In this document: positions 36,967 to 44,141 of the stretch, piece by piece
How positions within the stretch are numbered: the first letter of the stretch is position 1
How the letters are laid out: every line of letters begins with the position of its first letter
The notes under the pieces: generated by a model
What the model was told of the DNA's origin: nothing
What the model saw: the letters and a program-made list of their open reading frames with translations, nothing else
The model's database searches: none
Origin: Variovorax paradoxus
GTDB lineage: Bacteria; Pseudomonadota; Gammaproteobacteria; Burkholderiales; Burkholderiaceae_C
Direction: 5' to 3'
Length of the DNA: 64,000 nt
Assembly: GCF_024734665.1 (NCBI RefSeq)
Contig: NZ_CP102931.1
Coordinates: 5,640,001 to 5,704,000 of the forward strand
Made by a program: the position numbers and the translations under genes

Positions 36967-37170
36967 ATGACAGCACTCACCAGCCCATCTTTCGCACTGC
37001 GCCAGCAGCGCGACGGCCTGCGTCAAAAGCAGTTTTCCCCCTCGCGGCCCCGTGCCGCGGGTCATTCGCTGGCCGCGCTCGCAAGCGCTGGCGGCGCTGA
37101 GCCGGATTGCGTGATCAAGCGCTTTCCTGCCATTGGCGACACCCCTTCCCTCGACAAGCAACGTTGGTAA
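36967..37170 (+). CDS. possible small protein (or untranslated leader/sRNA) before opgH
   Basis: A 67-codon frame starting about 2 nt after the predicted sigma-54 transcription start and ending 5 nt before opgH. No signal peptide or membrane segment; the product is basic (RQQRDGLRQKQFSPSRPRAA). Third-position GC is lower than in neighbouring genes, and there is no room for a Shine-Dalgarno. It may be a real leaderless gene, but the same stretch could be the opgH 5' leader or a small RNA. I do not recognise it. Confidence 0.4.
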   Translation: MTALTSPSFALRQQRDGLRQKQFSPSRPRAAGHSLAALASAGGAEPDCVIKRFPAIGDTPSLDKQRW

Positions 37171-37175
37171 ATCAC

Positions 37176-39185
37176 ATGAAGCCGAACGACTTCTCCCAAC
37201 TGAATGTGCTGGCCGATACCGATTTTTCGCACCGCAGCCCGGTCCGCGAAGAACGCCATCCCAACTCGGTCACCGCTCCCCCCGTCAACCGCGGTTCCAT
37301 GGCACCCCGCCCCTGGCGCGGTTTCTGGAACAGCCTCGGCACCGCCGCGCTGGTCAAGCTCGGCGCGGGCCGTGACACCGAAGCCGGCGTCCACGACGCC
37401 CGGCAGGCCAAGCAACCCTGGCAGCGCGCAGCCGCACAGCGCCGCTTCGCCTTCATGATGCTCACGCTGCTGAGCACCGTGATCGCGTCGTCGCTGTTCG
37501 CCAGCGTGCAACCCGACTACGACAACCTCTGGCTCGAATACGGCCAGATCGGTCTCTACGGCCTGCTTTCGGGCTGGGTCGTGACCGGCTTCGTGACCGC
37601 GCTCATGGGCTTCTACGTCTCCGTGCGCGGTGACAAGCACGCCCTCTCGGCGAAACAGGTGGTCAACCACCCGATGAACCCCGAGGCACGCACCGCGATC
37701 ATCATGCCGATCTGCAACGAAGACGTGGCCACCGTGTTCGCCGGCCTGCGCGCCACCTGCGAATCAGTCGCGGCCACCGGCCACGCCAAGCAGTTCGACG
37801 TGTTCGTGCTGTCCGACAGCTACAACCCCGAGACCGCCGCCGCCGAGCGCGCCGCCTGGGAAGACCTGCGCGCCGCCCTGGCCGAGAGCCCGAACCAGCC
37901 GCAAGTCGAGGTGTACTACCGCCTGCGCACCCGCCGCACGCACCGCAAGGCCGGCAACGTGGCCGACTTCTGCCGCCGCTGGGGCAAGGACTACCGCTAC
38001 ATGGTCGTGCTCGACGCCGACTCGGTGATGAGCGGCGACTGCCTGACCTCGATGGTCAAGCTGATGGAAGCCAACCCCACCGCCGGCATCATCCAGACCG
38101 CGACGCAGGCCATCGGCCACGTCACGCTGCACGCCCGCGCACAGCAATTCGCTTCCCGCGTGACGGGCCGCCTGTTCACGCTGGGCATGCAGTTCTGGCA
38201 ACTGGGCGAATCGCACTACTGGGGCCACAACGCCATCATCCGCGTCGAACCCTTCATGAAGCATTGCGCGCTGGCCCCGATCAAGGGCACCGGCGGCATG
38301 TCGGGCGGCATCATGTCGCACGACTTCGTCGAAGCTGCGCTGATGCGCCGCGCCGGCTACAACGTGTGGCTGGTGTCCGACCTGGTCGGCAGCTACGAAC
38401 AGCAACCGCCGGACCTGCTGGCCGAACTGCAGCGCGACCGCCGCTGGTGCCAGGGCAACCTGCAGAACGCCCGCCTGATGGCCGAGCCCGGCATCCACCC
38501 GGTGCACCGCGCGATGTTCGTGACCGGCACCATGGCGTATGTCTCGGCTCCGCTGTGGCTCGCATTCCTGACGCTGGGCACGGCCCTGTGGCTGAGCGGC
38601 TCGAGCCTCGTGTCGAGCTGGAGCGTGCTGCCCTCCGAACTGGCCGGCCTGTGGATCTGGACCCTGTGCCTGCTGTTCCTGCCGCGCGTGCTGGGCATCG
38701 CCGCCGTGCTGATGCGCGGCGAGCAACGCCAGTACGGCGGTGTGTGGGGCCTGGTGAAGAGCTCGGTGATGGAAAGCGGCCTTGCCATCGTGCAAGCCCC
38801 GGTCCGCATGCTGGCCCACTCGCTGTTCGTGCTGGTCGCCCTCACCGGCATCAAGCTCGACTGGAAGTCGCCCCCGCGTGAAGCCGCTGCCGTGCCGTGG
38901 AAGGTCGCTGCCTCGCAGCTGGCCCCCATGACGCTGGTAATCGCCATGCTGGCCGTCGGCGTCGCAATGATCGACCCGAGCGCGCTGATCTGGCTCATGC
39001 CCGTTGGCCTGCCGCTGCTGCTGGCGATCCCGCTGACCGTGCTGACCAGCCAGATCGCGCTGGGTACCACGCTGCGCGACCGCGGCTATCTGCTGATTCC
39101 CGAGGAATCGCGTTCGCCGGCCGTGCTGCGCCGCGCATGGATGCATGCGGTGCGCCTGGCGCGCCCGGCACTGGCAACCGCCTGA
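37176..39185 (+). CDS. opgH: glucans biosynthesis glucosyltransferase H
   Basis: A 669-residue inner-membrane GT2 enzyme that polymerises the beta-glucan backbone of osmoregulated periplasmic glucans and exports it. Conserved segments are RTAIIMPICNEDVATVFAGL, FVLSDSYNPE, VLDADSVMSGDCL, LGESHYWGHNAIIRV, SHDFVEAALMRRAG and the QxxRW-type RDRRWCQGNLQN. Several TM helices flank the catalytic part. It is shorter than the E. coli enzyme (about 850 residues) mainly at the N-terminus. The usual partner opgG is not adjacent. It is probably read from the upstream sigma-54 promoter. Confidence 0.92.
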   Translation: MKPNDFSQLNVLADTDFSHRSPVREERHPNSVTAPPVNRGSMAPRPWRGFWNSLGTAALVKLGAGRDTEAGVHDARQAKQPWQRAAAQRRFAFMMLTLLSTVIASSLFASVQPDYDNLWLEYGQIGLYGLLSGWVVTGFVTALMGFYVSVRGDKHALSAKQVVNHPMNPEARTAIIMPICNEDVATVFAGLRATCESVAATGHAKQFDVFVLSDSYNPETAAAERAAWEDLRAALAESPNQPQVEVYYRLRTRRTHRKAGNVADFCRRWGKDYRYMVVLDADSVMSGDCLTSMVKLMEANPTAGIIQTATQAIGHVTLHARAQQFASRVTGRLFTLGMQFWQLGESHYWGHNAIIRVEPFMKHCALAPIKGTGGMSGGIMSHDFVEAALMRRAGYNVWLVSDLVGSYEQQPPDLLAELQRDRRWCQGNLQNARLMAEPGIHPVHRAMFVTGTMAYVSAPLWLAFLTLGTALWLSGSSLVSSWSVLPSELAGLWIWTLCLLFLPRVLGIAAVLMRGEQRQYGGVWGLVKSSVMESGLAIVQAPVRMLAHSLFVLVALTGIKLDWKSPPREAAAVPWKVAASQLAPMTLVIAMLAVGVAMIDPSALIWLMPVGLPLLLAIPLTVLTSQIALGTTLRDRGYLLIPEESRSPAVLRRAWMHAVRLARPALATA

Positions 39186-39208
39186 TGCGCTGAAGACACA
39201 GCACCTCG

Positions 39209-39236
39209 AAAAGCCGGCCTCAGGGTCGGCTTTTTT
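39209..39236 (+). terminator. Rho-independent terminator after opgH
   Basis: An 11-bp stem AAAAGCCGGCC / GGTCGGCTTTT with loop TCAG and one G-T pair is followed by further T residues. Confidence 0.85.
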
Positions 39237-39463
39237 CATAGCGCGTGGCTAGAATCGCGCCTTCCTTTTTTTCAACCCACGGATCCCTCGATCCCCTGGA
39301 GCGCCAAGTGCCCCGATTCGCCGTCATCACCCTCTGACGCCGACAACGCCACTTCATTGCTGGTCAAGTCGGGCGCCTGGCTGCGCTTTCCGCTGACCGC
39401 ACTCTTTCCCAGCTTCGCTCCCGCACGTTGTCGGTTCTTCCTGATTTCCATCTGGAGAACAAC
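39237..39463. other. leader region upstream of the RNA-repair genes
   Basis: These 227 bp hold a TAGAAT -10-like box at 39250-39255, a pyrimidine run (CTTCCTTTTTTTC), and a nine-codon frame from GTG 39308 ending TGA. No sigma-54 promoter with correct spacing was found, unlike RtcR-controlled repair operons. Confidence 0.45.
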
Positions 39464-40363
39464 GTGTTCCCTCTCTCTTCTTCTCTTTCATCGATTCCGC
39501 TGCTCAAGTACCCGCGTACTGCGCATCTGGAAGGCTCGCGCCTGCAGGCGGGCGATACCGACGACGGCCAGACGCCGTTGTCGGCGCTGCATGGCCAGCA
39601 CGTGGTCATCGAGGAAAAACTCGATGGCGCCAATGCGGCCGTGTCGTTCACTTCGGCGGGCGAACTGCTGCTGCAATCGCGCGGCCACTACCTCGCAGGC
39701 GGTGCGGGCGAGCGACAGTTCAACCTGTTCAAGCACTGGGCCGCCGCCCATGAGGCGGCGCTGCTGGAGCGCCTCGAAGACCGCTACGTGATGTACGGCG
39801 AATGGTGCTTTGCCAAGCACAGCTGCTGGTACGACCGGCTGCCGGCCTTCTTCCTGGAGTTCGACATCTACGACCGGCAGGCGCAGCGCTTTCTCTCCAC
39901 GCCAGCGCGGCATGCGCTGCTCGCTGGCAGCCCTGTGCTGCCGGTGCCCGTGCTCTACGAAGGCGAGATGCCGCGCCATGCCAAAGCACTGCGTGCCCTT
40001 GTGCGGCCTTCGCTGGCACGCAGCGCGGACTGGAAGACGGCCTTCGAGGACGCGGTGGCGCACGAAGGCCAGCCGCTCGATCTCGTGCGCCAGCAGACCG
40101 ACTTGTCCGATCTGGCCGAGGGCCTGTACCTCAAGACCGAATCGAACGGGCAGGTGACGGGCCGCTACAAGTGGGTGCGCCCGGACTTCGTCCAGACCAT
40201 CCTCGACTCGGGCTCGCACCACAGCCGTCGGCCGGTGCTGCCCAACCGGCTCGCGCCGGGCGCCGATCTCTATGCACCGACACCGCTGGTCACCTGGCAA
40301 GACCTGGGGCTGGGCACCTTGCGCGACCCCGCCGAACTCGCAACCCAAGGGAGGCCGCGATGA
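39464..40363 (+). CDS. RNA ligase family protein
   Basis: A 299-residue nucleotidyltransferase-fold ligase. GTG 39464 is chosen because TGGAG lies 7 nt upstream; a TTG at 39428 is less likely. Motif I is EEKLDGANAAVSF (Lys adenylated by ATP), motif III YVMYGEWCFAKHS, motif IV EGLYLKTE and motif V GRYKWVRPDFV. It should seal 3'-OH and 5'-phosphate RNA ends. The next gene, overlapping by 4 bp, encodes an end-healing HD-kinase, so the pair looks like a complete RNA repair cassette. Confidence 0.87.
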   Translation: MFPLSSSLSSIPLLKYPRTAHLEGSRLQAGDTDDGQTPLSALHGQHVVIEEKLDGANAAVSFTSAGELLLQSRGHYLAGGAGERQFNLFKHWAAAHEAALLERLEDRYVMYGEWCFAKHSCWYDRLPAFFLEFDIYDRQAQRFLSTPARHALLAGSPVLPVPVLYEGEMPRHAKALRALVRPSLARSADWKTAFEDAVAHEGQPLDLVRQQTDLSDLAEGLYLKTESNGQVTGRYKWVRPDFVQTILDSGSHHSRRPVLPNRLAPGADLYAPTPLVTWQDLGLGTLRDPAELATQGRPR

Positions 40364-41499
40364 CATACGACAATCTGCGCGCCCTGGTGCCCACGCTCGA
40401 CAAAGGCACCGACTGGGCGCAGTGCTGCGACCTGCTGCCGGCCTTGCTGCGCCTCGAAGAGACGCCGCAAGATCCTTACTACCACGCCGAAGGCAACGTC
40501 GGCATCCATACGCGCATGGTGCTCGACGCGCTGATGCAGGACGCGCACTACCGGCGCGCCGATGCCGACGGCCGCTTCGTGCTGTTCATGGCCTGCCTGC
40601 TGCACGACATCGCCAAGCCCGACACCACGGTGATCGACGAAGCCAGCGGCCGCATCGGCCAGCCCGGCCACTCGCGCCGCGGTGCGGTCGACGTGCGGGT
40701 GCTGATGTGGAAGGCCCGCGTGCCTTTCGCGCTGCGCGAAGCCGTCTGCCGAATCATCGCCGTGCACCAGGTGCCGTTCCACGCCTTCGCCTCGCGCAAG
40801 GGCGTGCGGCCGGAGTGGCTGGTGCACAAGCTCTCATGGGAGCTGAGCCTGCCCGACCTGTGCTGTGTGGCGCGCTGCGACATGCTCGGCCGCCACTACG
40901 AGAAGCGCGCGGACAGCATGGCCGACATCGCGCTCTTCGAAGAGCTGGCACAGGAAGAAGGCTGCTGGGAAGGCCCGCGAAAAATGGTCGACGCCCACAC
41001 GCGCCTGGCCTACTTCCGCGGCGCCGACACCAGCCCCGACTACCCGCTGTTCCAGACGCCGGGCTCACGGGTGACGGTGATGTGCGGCCTGCCGGCCAGC
41101 GGCAAGAACCACTGGGTGGCACAGCACCGCAAGGGCTGGCCGGTGGTGTCCTTCGACGATGCGCGCGGCGAGCTGGGCCTGAAGCACGGCGAGAACGACG
41201 GGCTCGCGGCACATCACGCGGTCGACCAGGCGAAGGCGTTGCTGCGCAAGCAGGAGCGCTTCGTCTGGAACGCGACGCACCTGAGCCAGCAGATGCGTAC
41301 CAAGACGCTCGACCTGCTGTGGGCCTACCACGCGCAGATCGAACTGGTGTACCTGGAAGCGCCGCACGCCGAGCTGATGCGCCGCAACCGCGAGCGCGAC
41401 ACGACGCTGTCGAACGCGGGCATCGAACGGATGCTGCATCGCTGGGAGTTGCCCGCACCCGTTGAAGCGCACGAGACGGTCTACGAAGTGCAGACCTGA
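40360..41499 (+). CDS. HD-Pnk: HD phosphoesterase fused to polynucleotide 5'-kinase
   Basis: The protein has 379 residues. Residues about 1-200 form an HD domain (GIHTRMVLDAL, ACLLHDIAKPDT, PGHSRRGAVDV). Residues about 240-375 form a P-loop kinase of the T4 Pnk type: MCGLPASGKNHW, VVSFDDARGELG (base Asp and Arg), FVWNATHLSQQMR, and lid RRNRERD. The same architecture is known from the HD-Pnk of Runella slithyformis, which removes 2',3'-cyclic or 3'-phosphates and phosphorylates 5'-OH ends. The P-loop ends GKN rather than GKS/T. Start overlaps the ligase stop. Confidence 0.85.
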   Translation: MTYDNLRALVPTLDKGTDWAQCCDLLPALLRLEETPQDPYYHAEGNVGIHTRMVLDALMQDAHYRRADADGRFVLFMACLLHDIAKPDTTVIDEASGRIGQPGHSRRGAVDVRVLMWKARVPFALREAVCRIIAVHQVPFHAFASRKGVRPEWLVHKLSWELSLPDLCCVARCDMLGRHYEKRADSMADIALFEELAQEEGCWEGPRKMVDAHTRLAYFRGADTSPDYPLFQTPGSRVTVMCGLPASGKNHWVAQHRKGWPVVSFDDARGELGLKHGENDGLAAHHAVDQAKALLRKQERFVWNATHLSQQMRTKTLDLLWAYHAQIELVYLEAPHAELMRRNRERDTTLSNAGIERMLHRWELPAPVEAHETVYEVQT

Positions 41500-41504
41500 A
41501 GGCA

Positions 41505-41536
41505 GAAGGCCCGCCGATGCGAACCGGCGGGCCTTC
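41505..41536. terminator. strong hairpin between convergent hd-pnk and ffh
   Basis: A perfect 12-bp stem, GAAGGCCCGCCG / CGGCGGGCCTTC, with an 8-nt loop lies between the two convergent stops. The T-tract is poor on both sides, but the position suits a shared bidirectional terminator. Confidence 0.7.
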
Positions 41537-41563
41537 TTATATATGGAGGGGCGAAGCGTTCGC

Positions 41564-42952
41564 CTAGAACGGCAGCTTCGGGCCGCCGGGCCCACCCATT
41601 CCGCCCATGCCCTTCATGCCGCCCATCTTCTTCATCATCTTCATGAGGCCGGCACCCTTCATCTTCTTCATCATCCCCTGCATCTGCTCGAACTCGTTGA
41701 GCAGGCGGTTCACTTCCTGGACCTGCACGCCGGCGCCGGCCGCGATGCGGCGCTTGCGCGTGGCCTTCAGCAGCTCGGGCTTGCGGCGCTCCAGCGGCGT
41801 CATGCTCTGGATGATCCCTTCCTTGCGGCGGATGTCGCGCTCGGCACGGGTCATGTCGGCCTCGGTGGCCTTGGCGGCCATCTGCTGCGGCAGCTTGTCC
41901 ATCAAGCTCGAGAGGCCGCCCATCTGCTTCATCTGCTGCAGCTGGCCGAGGAAGTCGTTGAGGTCGAAGCCCGCGCCGCTCTTGACCTTGGCGGCGAGCT
42001 TCTGCGCCGCCGCCACGTCAACGCCTGCCGTGACCTGCTCGACCAGCGCGACGATGTCGCCCATGCCCAGAATGCGGCCGGCATGGCGCTCGGCGTCGAA
42101 CACTTCCAGGCCGTCGATCTTCTCGCTGGTGCCCGCGAACTTGATCGGCACGCCAGTGACCTGGCGCACCGACAGCGCCGCGCCGCCGCGCGAATCGCCA
42201 TCGGTCTTGGTCAGGATGATGCCGGTGAGCGGCAGCGCTTCCTTGAAGGCCTTGGCGGTGTTGATCGCGTCCTGGCCCTGCATGGCATCGACCACGAACA
42301 GGGTTTCGACCGGGTCGAGCGCCGCATGCAGCTGCTTGATTTCGGTCATCAGCACTTCGTCGATGGCGAGGCGGCCGGCGGTGTCGACCAGCAGCACGTC
42401 GAAGTAGTGGCGCTTGGCGTGGTCGAGCGCGGCGCGCGCGATGTCCAGCGGCTTCTGGTCGGGCGTGCTCGGGAACCACTCGGCGCCGGCCTGCTTGGTT
42501 ACGGTCTTGAGCTGCTCGATGGCGGCGGGGCGATACACGTCGCCCGACACCGTGAGCACCTTCTTCTTGCGCTTCTCGATCAGGTGCTTGGCGAGCTTGG
42601 CGGTGGTGGTGGTCTTGCCCGCGCCCTGCAGGCCGGCCATCAGGATCACCGCTGGCGGCTGGGCTGCGAGGTTGATGTCAGACACGCCCTCGCCCATGGT
42701 CGCGGCGAGTTCGCGGTTGACGATGCCGACCAGCGCCTGGCCCGGCTTGAGCGAGCCCAGCACTTCCTGGCCGAGCGACTTCTCTTTCACGCGGGCGACG
42801 AAGTCGCGCACCACGGGCAGCGCCACGTCGGCCTCCAGCAGCGCCATGCGCACTTCGCGCAGCATGTCCTGCACATTGCTTTCGGTGATGCGGGCCTGGC
42901 CGCTCATCGTCTTGACGAGGCGGGAGAACTTTTCTGTGAGGGCGGTGGCCAT
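41564..42952 (-). CDS. ffh: signal recognition particle protein Ffh
   Basis: A 462-residue GTPase that binds 4.5S RNA and targets nascent membrane proteins to FtsY. The N domain is followed by the G domain (GLQGAGKTTTTAKLAKHL, DVYRPAAIEQL, VDTAGRLAIDE, TKTDGDSRGG). A Met-rich M domain ends in a Gly/Met tail (GGMKGMGGMGGPGG). Start chosen at MATALTEKFS, since the upstream extension is not conserved. It is divergent from the ypjD-like gene, an arrangement widely kept in proteobacteria. Confidence 0.97.
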   Translation of the reverse strand: MATALTEKFSRLVKTMSGQARITESNVQDMLREVRMALLEADVALPVVRDFVARVKEKSLGQEVLGSLKPGQALVGIVNRELAATMGEGVSDINLAAQPPAVILMAGLQGAGKTTTTAKLAKHLIEKRKKKVLTVSGDVYRPAAIEQLKTVTKQAGAEWFPSTPDQKPLDIARAALDHAKRHYFDVLLVDTAGRLAIDEVLMTEIKQLHAALDPVETLFVVDAMQGQDAINTAKAFKEALPLTGIILTKTDGDSRGGAALSVRQVTGVPIKFAGTSEKIDGLEVFDAERHAGRILGMGDIVALVEQVTAGVDVAAAQKLAAKVKSGAGFDLNDFLGQLQQMKQMGGLSSLMDKLPQQMAAKATEADMTRAERDIRRKEGIIQSMTPLERRKPELLKATRKRRIAAGAGVQVQEVNRLLNEFEQMQGMMKKMKGAGLMKMMKKMGGMKGMGGMGGPGGPKLPF

Positions 42953-43053
42953 GAGCGGAATGCCTTGCTGCCCGCTGCGGCGGGCCGGATGGAAAGTCTT
43001 GGAGACGAGGAGAGAACTTGAAGTCGGGCGCGGGGAACGCAAGGGCGAGCCGG

Positions 43054-43059
43054 TACACT
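43054..43059 (+). promoter_or_regulatory. -10-like hexamer before the ypjD-like gene
   Basis: TACACT lies 7 nt upstream of ATG 43067; no Shine-Dalgarno is seen, so a leaderless mRNA is suggested. Confidence 0.4.
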
Positions 43060-43066
43060 CCGGCCG

Positions 43067-43879
43067 ATGATTTTAGCGATCCCCTCCCCGCTCGGCGTGG
43101 CGCTGGGCATCGCCACCGCGGTTGCCTACGGTTTCGTTGCCGGTGCCGGTGCCAAACTGAGCCGGCAATCGACCCAGTGGGCCCTCGGAATTGCGTGGAT
43201 TCTGCATGCCGCCGTGCTGGCCCACGGCCTCATCGGCAGCGAGCCGCGCTTCGGTTTCGCACCCGCCCTGTCGGTCACCGCGTGGCTGGTACTCACCGTC
43301 TACGCGGTCGAAAGCCGCATGTATCCCCAATTGAAGGTGCGGCGTGCGCTCGCCTGGCTGGGCGCGGCCGCGGTGCTGCTGGCCATTCTGTTTCCCGGTA
43401 CGCCGCTGCACGTCACGGCCTCGCCGTGGCTGCCGCTGCATCTGGCGCTGGGCATTGCGTCGTACGGCCTGTTCGGCGCCGCCGTCGTGCACGCCTGGCT
43501 GATCACCCGTGCCGAAAAGCAGATCCGCCTGGCCACCGCCGAGCCGCAAGGCGGCGTGCCGCTGCTCACGCTCGAACGGCTCACTTTCCGTTTCGTCACC
43601 GCTGGTTTCGTGCTGCTGTCGGCCACGCTGCTGGCCGGCCTGCTGTTCAGCGAGCAGCTGTACGGTGCCGCCGGCCGTGTCTGGAAGTGGGACCACAAGA
43701 CCATCTTCTCGGTGCTTGCCTGGATCACCTTCGCGATCCTTTTGATCGGCCGGGCCCGTTTCGGCTGGCGCGGCCGCACTGCGCGCCGCGTGCTGTACGC
43801 CGGCTCGGCCCTGTTGCTGCTGGCCTACGTGGGTTCACGCTTCGTGCTCGAAGTGGTGCTTGCGCGTCCTCCCGTCTGA
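43067..43879 (+). CDS. CcsA/YpjD-type inner-membrane protein (cytochrome c assembly family)
   Basis: A 270-residue protein with about eight hydrophobic helices. Conserved features of the CcsA/HemX/YpjD group are PLHLALGIASYGLFGAAVVHAW, AERLTF-like LERLTFRFVTAGF, and KWDHKTIFSVLAWITFAILL; the His residues may contact haem. The YpjD branch, often beside ffh, is not proven to assemble cytochromes. The gene starts a run of same-strand genes leading to pilS-pilR. Confidence 0.87.
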   Translation: MILAIPSPLGVALGIATAVAYGFVAGAGAKLSRQSTQWALGIAWILHAAVLAHGLIGSEPRFGFAPALSVTAWLVLTVYAVESRMYPQLKVRRALAWLGAAAVLLAILFPGTPLHVTASPWLPLHLALGIASYGLFGAAVVHAWLITRAEKQIRLATAEPQGGVPLLTLERLTFRFVTAGFVLLSATLLAGLLFSEQLYGAAGRVWKWDHKTIFSVLAWITFAILLIGRARFGWRGRTARRVLYAGSALLLLAYVGSRFVLEVVLARPPV

Positions 43880-43880
43880 A

Positions 43881-44141
43881 ATGAAATACCTCCTCGTCCT
43901 CGCGGTGCTCTGGGTCGCGATCTGGCTCTGGCGCAAGAATCGCCGCGAAGAAATGCGCGACGCCATGCGCGAGCGCGCGGCCAAGGCGCAGCAGCGCCCC
44001 CCCGCACCAGCCGGCCCGCCGCAGGCCATGGTGCGCTGCGCCCATTGCGGCTTGCACCTGCCGGCGACCGACGCCATCGCCGGCCCCGGCGGCTCGGTCT
44101 ATTGCAGCACCGCGCACCGCGAAGCCGCAACGCCCCAATGA
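43881..44141 (+). CDS. PP0621-family small membrane-anchored zinc-ribbon protein
   Basis: An 86-residue protein with one N-terminal membrane helix (YLLVLAVLWVAIWLW), a basic linker, and a C-terminal ribbon MVRCAHCGLHLPATDAI ... SVYCSTAHREA, in which two Cys pairs or a Cys/His set could bind zinc. This fits the PP0621 family found just before pilS. Function is unknown. It overlaps pilS by 4 bp. Confidence 0.85.
   Translation: MKYLLVLAVLWVAIWLWRKNRREEMRDAMRERAAKAQQRPPAPAGPPQAMVRCAHCGLHLPATDAIAGPGGSVYCSTAHREAATPQ

Noticed and set aside
39308..39337. Nine-codon GTG frame before the RNA ligase gene as a leader peptide
   Set aside because: No codon bias for a sensed amino acid, no terminator or alternative stems, and no ribosome site.
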